Positions 10,483 to 22,151 of a DNA stretch of 64,000 nt are shown here, in pieces. How positions within the stretch are numbered: the stretch's first letter is position 1; each line of letters begins with the position of its first letter. The stretch spans positions 13,317,246 through 13,381,245 of the forward strand of contig OW203773.1 in assembly GCA_934045905.1 (NCBI GenBank), given 5' to 3'. The position numbers and the translations under genes are program-made. The notes under the pieces are model-generated. The model saw only the letters and a list, made by a program, of their open reading frames with translations, did not search any database and had not been told where the DNA came from. This stretch comes from Leuctra nigra (lineage: Eukaryota; Arthropoda; Insecta; Plecoptera; Leuctridae).

Positions 10483-13352
10483 TCAACAAAAGCAGCATTT
10501 GAAGATTCTCGATATCCAGCAGCTTGTTTGTTGTCTTTTGTTGGCAGGTTCTAAAATATAGAAAAGGCATTTATACGAGTGGAAATATTAAGCGAGCGTC
10601 TCTTTTGTAATCTTCTAACACTTTCTCTGTGAGCATTTTTGGTTTATGTTTTTACCTGCTCTACCTGGTCACTCCGAGTAACCAAAAAATGTATCAAAAA
10701 ATGTACACGTCCACAAATGTCATGTGAGCAGTCACGTATAATATAAAATATAAATATAACTGTTCATAACAGTGTTCAAATTGCGTATAGAAACGAAAAA
10801 TTCGTTCCAGAAATTCAAAACTTTTCCGGGGATGTGCGCCCCAGACCCGCAAACTAATGGAAGCCCACCCCCAGACCACCCATTGTCTTCGAAAGCAATC
10901 GTATTTCCCGCCATTTCAAATATTATCCCCCCCCCCCTCCCACTTACACATTAATGGCGTTTTCCATCGGGTTGCTCTCGGATCGAGCTGGATTTTGCCT
11001 CTGACGTCATGCTCCGTACCAGAGCTGCTCTAGAACTGCTCCCAATGGAATACGAAAACGCTTTTTAATGGCGGGTTTGTTTATGTATCAAATGAGGTTA
11101 GATTTACTTTAACATAAATATTTGTGTAATTACATCACTTAACTGTATGAAAAGGCGAATATATTATAAATACAATATTATTTATGAACTGTAACAAGTT
11201 ATAAATATACTTATTGCTGGATTCATCACTTATTCTTGTTAACAACGACTGTCAGATATTTGAAATTTCTCGTTTTCGCGCCTTGCTCTCGACCGCTCCG
11301 ACGAAATATTCAGAGCGAGAAAGATCGATCCGGGAGGGAGCGGTCTGCCAATGGAAAACGACAAAAGTGCTCAGGGAGCGATCTCGATTTCCCAATGGAA
11401 TATGACTACCTTCTCCCGGAGCGCGCTGGAGCAGTACGGAGCACCCAATGGAAAACGCCATAAGTTCCTACGCGCCTAAAGAGCAACATGAATAGCTCAC
11501 CTTGAAATCTGACAGTCTTGATCTCCCCTTGCGTCTCATCACCGTCTCGCTCATGTAAGATCCCCTTGCTTCGTATCTCGTGATTCTCATTCCCATCCGG
11601 GAAGATCATTCCATGACGTTTACTTGCATTCTCCGTGTTATCTGTCAGAATCACGCCGACACGATTCCCTGGAGACACAGACAAAAGACTTGATTTCACT
11701 GACCAAGGTAACCGGACGCGCGCGGTTTATTAAAGTGTTTTTCTTACATTTGTCTTCACAGTAAAATAATTTTCTACAATCAGATATAAGTGACCATTTC
11801 AAACTTACAAAACTAAATAATGGCACACTCAGTAATACATTACGTCGACCTCTAGTAAAACATCAAAGTGTAAAATACGATTTTATGTTTACAATAAAAG
11901 CCTATTTTTTAGAGTTACCTACACATTTAATAACGTTTTAACATTATTTATTATGAGAGCTAGGTCCTATGTTATGTGTGTCTCCTGAAAATGTTATTGC
12001 TCGAAATTAAGATATTTCACAACAATGTGAGATTTTCCATTTTTAAGATCCAGAAGGCCGAAAATGCCACTTTGATGCTTACAGTAAAAGTGGGTTGCTC
12101 CAGCCTTTAGATTTGAACGGTATGTTGTGTGAGATTGTGCGCGCCGTACGACTTGGCTGGCGTGGAGATGTAATTACTAATTCTGTCCACTTTGTGTGAC
12201 GATTTTTAGTTTGCTTTTTCTTGAAATTAATTTGGCAGTGGTAGGCCGTGGCAGTTTAAAGGTTAACACTTTGAAGTTGTAATGTACTCCAGTGTGTGGC
12301 ATTATTTAGGCCCGGTCTTTCAATACTCTGCTAAAGTCTCAATTAGCTCTTAACAGTTAGTTAGTGGTCATTCTAGGAAATGTCATTGGTTGTTGCCATG
12401 GCAATGTAGTCCTAATTGACTGTATAAAAGTTAGCAAGGCATTGAAAGACCGGCCCTTAGTCTGGTAAGCTTGAAATTGTCGCTAATATATTATTCTAAT
12501 TTTTAAAAACTCTGTTAGTGAAGCCAACATAAAAACAAAACACTTTGAAGAACCTTGCACGTCCCTTATCGAGGCCTCTTAAAACCACTGAAAGGAACGA
12601 ATATCAATACCCCTAACCCTCTCACCTCGAAACGGGACATCAACTGGACACTTCCAAATATTTCTCTCGCCAACTGTCGTCAGTTTCACTGTCTCCGGTG
12701 GCAAATCAATGAGATCGAACTTGAGCCACTTGCCCACCCGGTCTGTACTCGTGCTGGCAGCCATGTTGGATATGATGTCCTGTTCAGTGCTGCCAGCCAT
12801 GTTGGATATGATGTCTTGTTCCGTGTTGGCGGCCATGTTGGATATGATGTCTTGTTCCGTGTTGGCGGCCATGTTGGATATGATGTCTTGTTCAGTGTTG
12901 TCAGCCATGTTGGATATGATGTCTTGTTCCGTGTTGGCGGCCATGTTGGATATGATGTCTTGTTCAGTGTTGTCAGCCATGTTGGATATGATGTCTTGTT
13001 CCGTGTTGGCGGCCATGTTGGATAGAATGTCTTGTTCCGTGTTGGCGGCCATGTTGGATAGAATGTCTTGTTCCGTGTTGGCGGCCATGTTGGATAGAAT
13101 GTCTTGTTCCGTGTTGGCGGCCATGTTGGATATGATGTCTTGTTCCGTGTTGGCGGCCATGTTGGATATGATGTCTTGTTCCGTGTTGGCGGCCATGTTG
13201 GATAGAATGTCTTGTTCAGTGTTGTCGGGAGGTGGCAGCATCTCCTTGAAGTAGTCTCCAGGTCCATCGCAGCCTCCGGTAGCTCTGATCGTGCGATCTG
13301 CGTCGATCTCCTCAAGTCCTTCAGCGCTGGTGTAGTGGTACAGGACGATCAT
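10483..13352 (-). CDS. HYD1-type ADP-ribosyltransferase-like protein with expanded 12-aa repeat, unit 1
   Basis: I model three exons, 13352-12626, 11668-11501 and 10550-10483, with GT/AG introns and matching phase; this gives about 320 residues. The start MIVLYHYTSAEG with GPGDYF at 30-35 and a PPP turn matches the N-terminal part of the Tox-ART-HYD1 family. KWLKFDL.DLP and ERNIWKCP after the repeat match its C-terminal strand region. Between them residues 44-199 are 13 copies of NTEQDI[IL]SNMAA, which looks like amplification of the family's own T-E-x-x-I-L-x-N segment. An in-frame ATG also exists at 13403. HYD1 domains are known from bacterial polymorphic toxins and from eukaryotic proteins of unknown role, and activity here is untested. 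The 3' end is uncertain: another acceptor 16 nt inside the last exon, and a possible further exon ending at 10330, give other C-termini. Confidence 0.6.
10955..11460. mobile_element. Harbinger-like element in the ART-like gene intron
   Basis: The ends TGGCGTTTTCCAT and inverse are flanked by TAA (10952-10954 and 11461-11463). Inner copies of the CCCAATGGAA.AC block suggest internal duplication. The bases just outside (a C run on the left, TTCCTACGCGCCT on the right) look like a hAT-like G-run MITE that received this insertion. Unit 2 counterpart: 26167-26672. Confidence 0.6.
12309..12456. mobile_element. Harbinger/Tourist-like MITE
   Basis: Same family as 4416-4560, with TTA at 12306-12308 and 12457-12459. 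It lies in the first intron of the ART-like gene model. Unit 2 counterpart: 27521-27668. Confidence 0.7.
12756..13223. repeat. 36-bp minisatellite, 13 units, unit 1
   Basis: Thirteen 36-bp units centre on GCCATGTTGGATATGATGTC. Variants alternate between ATGATG and AGAATG, and between GTTGGCGG, GTTGTCAG and GCTGCCAG. Every change keeps the minus-strand frame open. The unit length is a multiple of three, so several frames on both strands stay open across it by chance. Confidence 0.95.
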
Positions 13353-13573
13353 GATCGTACTTTCTGTGATGTCATGTAAACCAAGAGTTCTGAAACCATG
13401 CAAATGAAAGGATTGTAAAGGTAGGTACTACAAAAACGAATTACTTACGAATCTATTCATAGATTAGAAACTCCAAGGTGCAGTGGAAATTCGGATACAC
13501 ATTTCTTTCATTGATATGGTTATATATAATTCATAGTTTGCACGTGATGTCATCTCATTGTTGCACCATTTTG

Positions 13574-13714
13574 ATGGCACGCAGAAAAGCTTTGCTTTTT
13601 CTTTGCCTTTTGACAATATCTCATATAGTTAATGGCTCCGGGGATACCTTTGGTACAAAGAGGAATATCACTCACATTACAAAAATACACCGATTTACCT
13701 CAATAAATGTATAA
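13574..13714 (+). CDS. Possible short secreted peptide (weak)
   Basis: A 46-residue frame starts MARRKALLFLCLLTISHIVNG, which reads as a signal peptide, followed by a short polar tail. It runs divergently from the ART-like gene. There is no family match and no splice evidence, and a frame this short can arise by chance. Unit 2 counterpart: 28786-28926. Confidence 0.15.
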   Translation: MARRKALLFLCLLTISHIVNGSGDTFGTKRNITHITKIHRFTSINV

Positions 13715-14456
13715 ATCTAACCCGGCAACTTGCCAACAAAATGTCCGTCCTCAGGTGGAAAATTCAATTATTTTGCATTGCTGATATAAAAAAAAGAAGA
13801 TCGTGCAAGCTATGAATAGGTACATAGATTTGAAACTCCAAGATGCAGTGGAAAGTGCTATTTTTAATTTATTAGCATTGCTTTTCCGAAGTTTTGAATA
13901 TTGCTGCGTCACATGAGAGCTAATCAACATATTAAATCAATCCCTAATTGTCCATAATCCTGTTTTCGCAGCATGAGTTTACCATGTTAATACGAAACCC
14001 GGTACCAGCATGTAGCCTACTCCTGACGAAAGATACCAAGGGGGCCAACGGCTTAACGTCCCATCTGAAGGACGGTGTAACATTTATAGCACGGACCTCC
14101 ACAACCCGCGCCGTCGAGAGAGTGATAACAGGTGGAGGGAGGTCGTCACACTAACCCCCAAACACCCCAGTCTCTCTGGCTCAACGGCAGCAACTAGCAG
14201 GCCATAGTTGAGCGGTCACCCATCCAACCGCTGACCCCGCTCAACGAGAACCGTGGGCGAAGGTTAGGTAAAGCCCAGGTCCACACTAGAAAGTTTTGCT
14301 TGATCAAATTTGTTCTGCACATATGCCCGGTGACCGGTCACATTATTGTCACCGAATTGACCGTCGACCGAGAACTATAGCTTAAACAAGTTTATCAAAC
14401 TATAGTCTGATTCGACCTTAATGTCCAGCATCAGGTCATGCCATCTCTGTCACAAC
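13715..14456. other. Non-coding stretch with GC-rich repeat-like block
   Basis: A phrase containing GAAACTCCAAGATGCAGTGG near 13836 repeats a similar one near 13468. The 14000-14290 block is GC-rich with phrases such as GGCCAACGGCTTAACGTCCC, which looks like an old SINE or transposon. No gene. Unit 2 counterpart: 28927-29668. Confidence 0.35.
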
Positions 14457-14585
14457 CCGGGGCCTTATTCTAGAACTTTTAAATTCCCAATTCGTATGGA
14501 AGTCGATTCCATTGAATGTTAATCCTTATGGCCGGACCGGATTCCATCAGAATGGAATTGGGAAAACGTTCCGGAATAGACCTCC
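14457..14585. mobile_element. MITE-like imperfect inverted repeat
   Basis: GGGGCCTTATTCTAGAAC pairs imperfectly with the inverse of the right end, and CCCAATTC motifs sit inside both arms. The target duplication is not clear. Unit 2 counterpart: 29669-29797. Confidence 0.45.
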
Positions 14586-15114
14586 CGCTCGTAACAGACG
14601 ATAGACGATTACTCATCACGAGCTTGTGTCTCGTGTGAGCTCACGAATTTGTTGTTTAAACGTAGACATCTTGCAAAACAACACACAAAACAATCATTAT
14701 TTATTTGTATTTTATTTTATTTGTAAGCGTAACGCTTTCAGGAATACACATTTTAGACATTCAAAATTACATTGATATGTATGTCAATATATACATTTGA
14801 ATAAACAATAACAATAATTTAAAATCATATCGCATATTGCTATGCTCGTCATATACTTAGTACTACACAATACCTGATGACAGCAGAGGCCCAAGCCTGT
14901 CACTTAAACATTGATTAGTCCCATTGTTGAGCTCATCAAAGAAACAGCCCGACTGAGGATGATGCATCAGATATCAACAGCTTAACTTATCATAATGAGA
15001 AGTCTTATCAAATAATATTAAAGAATAGATCCTCTTATTGAGCTACTTAGCGAGCTATCTTATCAGTACAGTGCCAGTTCAAACAAGAAACCAAAACATA
15101 ACGTATCTAGGTGT
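14586..15114. other. AT-rich stretch without a gene
   Basis: No reading frame, RNA or transposon end was recognised before the family-X block that starts at about 15115. Unit 2 counterpart: 29798-30326. Confidence 0.4.
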
Positions 15115-15466
15115 TTAAACTAGAAAAAACGCTCAGTGTACCGCGTTGATGAGCGAGCACGGGTACGTGCAATTCTCGAACCGGAAATGCGTACACAACG
15201 CATAGAAAACATATACATCCATATTGAATTGAAAAATGATCCACTTTATCAACATAAACTTATATGCTTTTTATCGATACTTGAAAACAGCATCTAAGCA
15301 CCCTGGTAAATATTGGGCTTCCAAACTCCAAGCTAGAATAGAGCGCGCCACCGACGACCATACCTGGTTGCCATGGCAACAGTCAAATGTTTGAGAATGT
15401 AGGTTTCTTTGGAAAACTTCCATGGAGTCAGGATGATATGAAGGGATGTGTGTTGTGAAAAATATC

Positions 15467-15539
15467 CGACCGAACCGGGGCTCGAACCCGGGACCTCTCA
15501 CTTGCCGGGCGAGAGCTCTACCAACTGAGCTACCCGATC
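15467..15539 (-). tRNA. tRNA-like module, left arm, unit 2
   Basis: Identical to 279-351, with the same C33 and GGC anticodon position. Probable pseudo-tRNA. Confidence 0.5.
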
Positions 15540-16029
15540 GGACGGACGGACACTAGACACAACACACTGATGAGGGTTAGAGATCTCCGAGGAGAATGGA
15601 ATGAAGGTAGAGAATGCTTCTACGAACTGTCATACCACCGGTGACGATGCTGTCACCATGTCTCATTGCACTTGCGTGCGCAACCCTCTTTTACTCGACT
15701 GAACGAGTTGCTTTACAGCTCGAAAGCAACTCGTTCAGTCGAGTAAAAGAGGGTTGCGCACGCAAGTGCATTTTTCACAACACACATCCCTTCATATCAT
15801 CCTGACTCCATGGAAGTTTTCCAAAGAAACCTACATTCTCATCATTCGAGCTGTAAAGCAACTCGTTCAGTCGAGTAAAAGAGGGTTGCGCACGCAAGTG
15901 CAATGAGACATGGTGACAGCATCGTCACCGGTGGTATGACAGTTCGTAGAAGCATTCTCTACCTTCATTCCATTCTCCTCGGAGATCTCTAACCCTCATC
16001 AGTGTGTTGTGTCTAGTGTCCGTCCGTCC

Positions 16030-16102
16030 GATCGGGTAGCTCAGTTGGTAGAGCTCTCGCCCGGCAAGTGAGAGGTCCCGGGTTCGAGCCCCGGTTCGGT
16101 CG
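16030..16102 (+). tRNA. tRNA-like module, right arm, unit 2
   Basis: Identical to 842-914. Probable pseudo-tRNA within the foldback. Confidence 0.5.
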
Positions 16103-18965
16103 GATATTTTTCACAACACACATCCCTTCATATAGTCAAATGTTTGTTGACAGATTGCTATACTTTGTCAGAATTGAAAACAAAAGAAGTTGCGTTTAAC
16201 ATAAAGTGATCTTCCAGTATAAAAAGTAAGTAATTGAAACTATTTCTTTATTTAATAAGTATATATTACATTTTAAAACAATTACGTTCACTCCGAACAC
16301 AACAGTTTGGTATTATATTTCAAATACAAGAAGTTATAAGTGAGCTGTCATCTAGCTGTAATTTTGTACAGACGCATGCGTGGAAGGAAAAAGAACAAAT
16401 CTCCCTAGCGCTCCGTATAGTGAGAGCAACTGGCAGCGTGGAAGCCCATTGACACTGGGAAACATTTATTTCGACACTTCATATCTGACAGCTATTACAC
16501 ATTTCAATAAGTTCATACGTTCTTAACTGATTGGGATGAAAATTTGTAAAATAAGAGATAATGTTGGTCTTAATGACCATGCAAAATATGAGTTTGATCA
16601 AATGTATATCGAAGACCATTTTCATTTTTCAGGCTCTCAGGAGATATTTATTTAAATTTTAGCCAATGAATGGATATCAAAAAATTTGGGTCTGCAAACG
16701 GAGAAGGTTGGTTTTACATGTGTGCAAAATTTCAGATCGATCGATGAAACGGTGCAACCTATGTATCGATTAAAGCAGAAAAAAGCAAAAGAGCCAAAAG
16801 GAGACGCTCGCTTCACTCGCTCAACTATGCACAATGCCCATGGGCATCACAAGGGAGGGGGGGGGGGGGGGGGGAGGGAGGGGACGGGAGGACGCTTGCC
16901 TCATAGATCTCATGGATCTCTGCTTGTTGTAGACACTTTTTTGTATACGATTGGAGACAAAATGGGTTGACCAAATGATTTGAAATTTTAATCGTGATTA
17001 GATAAAAAACAAACTTAGGGTTATCCTTCAGTACATTTTTAATTTTTTGTTTCGTTAAATAGTTATAATCAGTGGATTTTTGGTGAAAAATTACCTATTT
17101 TCTTGTCTCTCTGGGTGCCGTAAAATTAAATTTCAAAAATGTGCCAAGTGATAACCCTTGTTTTTTATCTAATCATGATTCAAATTTGAGATCAATTAGT
17201 TCACGGGTATGGTCTCCAATCGTATCGGAAATTTTGAAGTTTTTACCGTTTTTGTTGAATAACCGGCGCCTAATTTACAAGGCACGAAGCAAAAATAAAA
17301 AACGTGCTACTAATATACAATCAGACTGATCATGTGTCTATATCAAAGTAGCACCCACTTATGAATCAATATTTCTCTTCAATTTTCTAAAACGGCCGAG
17401 CGCTAGTATCACCTTAAAGTGGGTTCATCTTTGCCTGACACCGACCTTAATGTGTCCCGTGTTTATGACGAAGAGACGAGGAGCTTTGGAACAAGACACA
17501 ACCATGGTGTCTTGAGCATCCGGTCACTCAAATATATTCGTTAATTAAAGTGGTCCCACTGCTCCAGCCATGGTGCTTAGAATTCGCCGTAATTCATACA
17601 AATCTCTGATGAAATAATACCTCAAACAACAGCATAAAACAATTATATCTTACTGTGTGCTCCAAGAATATGTTTTTTAATTGAAGTTCCAATTAAACTT
17701 TCCCAAAATAATTCACATTTGTAGTGCAATGTTGCCAGATTTATGGTAAATTTTACACATTGTACACAGTTTCTTTCTTATTTGGCCCGTGACCCCATAT
17801 TTTCAAACGGCAGTCTTATTCTAAAAATTATTATCTTTAATTTGAGACTATTTTCAGTAATTTGTCATTCCTCTTGCAGTTTTAGGAGCAATTTAAGGCC
17901 AATTTTCCAGGACGATTTCATGTCTCCCTGTGTTATCTTATGGGGGAAAAGATGATCTTCAATCAATCAAGAATATCTAATTATATGATATCGTAAGGGG
18001 CAAATATTTTTTGCTAGTTGTATGTAATATGGTTTCATTAATCTTTGGTGTGAATTACAGCAAATTCTCATTCCTATGCCGAAACGATGGAACCACTTTA
18101 AACATTTATTTGGCTAGTACATAATACTGATTGTCATTTTGTTTCCAAATTCAGTACCTAAATGGAGAGTTTATGAACGTTTAGAATCAAGGAGGTTGAC
18201 GACATGAAAGATGGGCTTTTGAAGACGTACCTTCCTACCTATTTCTTGCATTTCTTTTTGCATGTATTATGTATTAAAGTTGTAGTCAACAATACTTAAA
18301 TAAGTAACAGTGAATAAAGCTGCAACCATTATGGCATTTGTTTGACTATAAAGTGGAAATGAAGTCAGGTGCGCAGGAACTACTTTTTCTTGGGAACTAG
18401 ATAACTAGCCCCCCCCCCCCCCCCGTTTAGGCCCGCATGGTGTTTTTCTTAGCATTGAAACTTTTTTAAAGTGATTTTCGGGCTCTAAAATGCACAAAAT
18501 TTAGCAAAACACCCTCCAATTGTTGCCCCGCAGGGCATTTTTTCGAATATAAACATTAAAAATCGATTCTGGAATGATAAACTGCTGATATTACAACAAA
18601 AACCTCTATTCTTGCCCTGCAGGGCGTTTGTTTTAGAATTTAATAAATTTGAGTGATTCTCGGACTCTAAAATTTAATTTTGTATGGTGAATGGGGGGGG
18701 GGGGGGTAAGCCTGCTCGAGAGAGGGGGATTATCCCCCCATAACTCCCTCCCCCCCCCCACTTCCTCCGCGTCTGAATGTAACCGTATTGACAGAAGCAA
18801 TTTTGAAAACGTGCATTTTGGACTTGATCATGATCACTGCCACTTGGACTCTAAATCAACAAAACAACAATCAGAAAATATTAATCTACATTCCATTTTC
18901 TCTTGATTTGAAATTGGGTGTGAAAAATAAAGGTATTTCTATCGCTGCTTTGATTTCATTTCGTC

Positions 18966-21304
18966 ATGAAGTGTTTTGTGTTTACGTCAGTATTTCTGTT
19001 GTTTGTGGCAGCCACACATGCTATTCAATGCTACACATGCATCAAATACAAGGTAAAACCCTAGAATATTGCAATAGATAAACCAAATTTGATTATCCTA
19101 AATCATAATCATAAGATCCACAGCCGTCTGTATACACTCGTCGTTTGTTCCTCCTAGGCAGTGGCGGCTATTTGGCTTTACAACAGGTGTTCAATTACAT
19201 AGAAGGACGTAGAAGAAAGTACTCTAAGAGGAGAGCCCCCAGCAGATGCGGGGCCGGGGCGCATAACCCCGGATTTTTTTGTATCTTTAGTTTGAAATTG
19301 ATGCATTTTTAAGTCTTTTGGAGAGCAAAATGATTAGACAAAATATTTAACTTCCTACTTCCTGGATTAGGGAGCACTTTTAAATAATTTTCTTGGATGA
19401 TCAGGTGTGCAATTGTCACACCTTGCACACTGTAATAGCCGCCACTGCTCCTAGGAAGAGGTACGAACGACGAGTGTACAGATGGCTGTAATAAGATCAT
19501 AACATTTCAAGAAATCTCAATACATTTCAATTCATTTGATTCATGCCTAAATTGAATTCGATTGCTCTTATTCACAATTTAATATACTACCTAACCGAAT
19601 TGAATATCTATGCGACACTATAAGGGCCGGTCTTTCAATACTCTGCTAAAGTCTCAATTAGCTGTTAACAGTAAGTTAGTACAAAACTCTGTCTTTCAAT
19701 TGGTGGTTGCCATGACAATGCAGTCCTAATCAACCGTTTAAAAGTTAGCAGAGTTGAAAAACTGCCCTAAAATTGCAAAGCTTGGCGGACAGTGACAGAT
19801 GCATGTGGGTCAAGATCAGGCGCGTAGGAACTACTTCCATCATGGGGGGGGGGGGGGGGGGGGTTTGCAACACCCGGGGGGTCTGGGAGGCAAAGCCCCC
19901 CCAGTTGTAGCCCCGCAGGGCGTTTTTTTAGAGTTTTAACCATGTAAAAGTGATTCTGAGGCTCTAAACTGCACAAAATGAAGCAAAAAAACCTTCAATT
20001 GTTGCCCCAAAGGTCATTTTTGCAATGTAATCAACTGCACAAATTACAACAAACAACTCTCTATTTTTGCCCCGCAGGGTGTTTTTTTTTAGAATTTAAA
20101 CTATTTTTATGTGATTTTTGGACTTTAACATAATTTTGTAGGGTGTAGGGTGCTCGAGTGGGGGAGGAGGGGGATAATCCCCCCCCATCCCTCCCCTTCC
20201 TACGCGCCTGGTCAAGATGGAATGGTACATTGTTACGTAACAATCAAATACAATCTGCTTATTATTTCAATACAACACAAATAATTATATTTTTTAATTT
20301 AATTTTATATTAAATTAATTAAATAAATAAAATAAATACATTTATTCGGATAATTAATTAATCCATTTAATCAAAGACGCCGGTAGGATTTCTGACAGAG
20401 GAGGGGGGGGGGGAGGGGTGGCAAAGGGGATCTTTTGTCAAAAGTGAAGGGGAAGGGAGGAGCCACCCTGCCCCGAAGATCAGTTTTTGTATTTTTTAAC
20501 ACTTTGAAAAATATTTTGAGACATTCCAAGGTTTCTAAATTCAGACTTCTTTAATTTTTCACACACCCCCCAAGTGAAGGGGAAGGGGGGGGCTATAGTC
20601 CCCCGCCCCTTCCCGCGCCCATGAATTCAATATGTACCACTAATTTGCCCCCATCAACATTATTGTCAATCTTCCCTGAGTCAGTCACAATCTCAGAATT
20701 GGCATAGGTCTATTGGTCTTCCTTCCACTTAACAAGCATAACCTCTTACACTTTTCAGACTGAAATTGCTAATATGTTACCAAAATTCAGAATAGATCTT
20801 GAGCCAAGTTGGAAAAAAATGGTTAAGGAATTATTGTCTAAAGTGAACAACAATGCCACAAAAGAAGTGATTGTTGAAGACATCGAATGCCCCTCGGGAG
20901 ACGGACAAATCAGCGAGACCTTGACGGACTGCGGGAACGGAACCTGCTTCACCAACAGCCACCGCTCCTGTTCAGCGGAGAAGATTCGCTTCGGCTACGA
21001 CGTCCGCTTCTGCATGACGTCCGACTACGCGGCTCTGGGATGCGACGGCGCTGCCAAAGTGAACGACGTGTGGCAGTGCACTTGTCAAGGCGACGAGTGC
21101 AACGGAGACGCGATGGTACCGAGAGATGATTTCAAGTACAAATGTGTAACCACCATCAGCAAGAGTGTTGCGAAGAAGCCGGTTACGCAGAATGGACGTT
21201 CGGGTTACAGGAATGCCAGGAATTTAGGATACAAACCGGTAGATATCTGCGGTGTTGCAATTACCATGTCGGCATGCCTGGCAACGTTAAGTCTACTGAA
21301 TTAA
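18966..21304 (+). CDS. Ly6/three-finger GPI-anchored protein (Ly6-A), unit 2
   Basis: Exons 18966-19052 and 20759-21304 encode the same 210 residues as the unit 1 gene. The intron keeps the 289-bp insertion seen in unit 1 and the 18-bp stretch seen in unit 3, so it is a hybrid of the two. Splice sites and the downstream AATAAA are preserved, so the copy looks functional. Confidence 0.85.
19159..19447. mobile_element. hAT-like MITE with 8-bp target duplication, unit 2
   Basis: Same element and site as 3969-4257, with one visible internal substitution (A in place of C near the middle). CTCCTAGG flanks both ends. Confidence 0.85.
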
Positions 21305-22151
21305 TTGTGATTTTTGTTGGATTTATTTGAATTCTGTTCTAACCATAGATTTGTCTGTTCGTAGATTTGTGTATTTATTGTATTGTGTTTAATTGTGTGC
21401 AATAAAAAAAAAAAAAAAAAAATATAAAATGATGGGCAACTTGTTTCATTGTTATTTGTCTGTGGAATATTGTTTTTTCATTGTAAAATTTCTGTTTAGA
21501 TTTAACATTTTCTCTAACATTATCCAAACATTTTCAAAGATGAAATCGGGGGATGTGCATAAAGCACAGCACATATGCATATGTGACAGTTGGTAGAGGG
21601 GGGGGGGGGGGGGGGGGGGTCTGAAGACAGACAGTGTGACGTCACGTTTTGAGTATTTTAGCTTTCAGTTGATATGTCGTGACCTGAAATTTCGCTAAAT
21701 TAATATGATTCTGATACATTTCACAGTCAAACTAAAACAATCATTTTTTTTTGGGGGGGGGGGGGGGGGGCGTTCAGGGGTGGTAGGGTTGTAAAAATAA
21801 CTTATTTCCTTTAAAGTGAGGACCTTTATCTACAGCCCCTTTGATTTGCAACAAATTCATTGCAACCTTCCCTCACATTAATTTATTTTTTCGAAATTTC
21901 AAAAGCGGTAAAAATTTTAAAGAAATTCTGCGGGAGTCCAGGGCACACAGCCTTGGAAATTAATTGTTTATCTGACATGATTTTGGACCTTTTTACGAGT
22001 TTTTGTTAATGATTAATTTGATCCACAAAAATGCGAATTTTTCATTGGTACGTACATGGTACGTGCCAGCTGCTTTGCTCGTGAGCACCCAACCCTCTTC
22101 CCCCTAAACTCGTCAGTTCATCAATATGGCACTCGAGGAGGAAAGTTAGAA

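Larger units (their letters stand above)
1..15188. repeat. Tandem array unit 1 (left edge open)
   Basis: The sequence from position 1 recurs at 15189 and again at 30401 with near identity. Part A (1-6934) carries the tRNA-like foldback and Ly6-A. Part B (6935-15188) carries the reverse transcriptase remnant and the ART-like gene. The unit phase is set only by the window start, so the true left boundary of the array is not visible. Private differences of this copy include T at 2322, 2527 and 2606, A at 3346, T at 3364, C at 3411, A at 3548, T at 3703, and the lack of an 18-bp stretch near 4371. Confidence 0.97.
15394..16133. mobile_element. Foldback element with outward tRNA-like ends, unit 2
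   Basis: Same structure as the unit 1 copy, with flanking 13-bp duplications at 15381-15393 and 16134-16146. It was inserted before the array expanded, since all units share the site. Confidence 0.7.

Noticed and set aside
12756..13223. CRISPR-like array
   Set aside because: The 36-bp units follow each other directly without unique spacers, and the setting is eukaryotic.
12709..13254. 181-codon plus-strand frame as a repeat protein gene
   Set aside because: It is a by-product of the 36-bp repeat. It has no domain-like flanks, while the opposite strand has them along with splice sites in phase.
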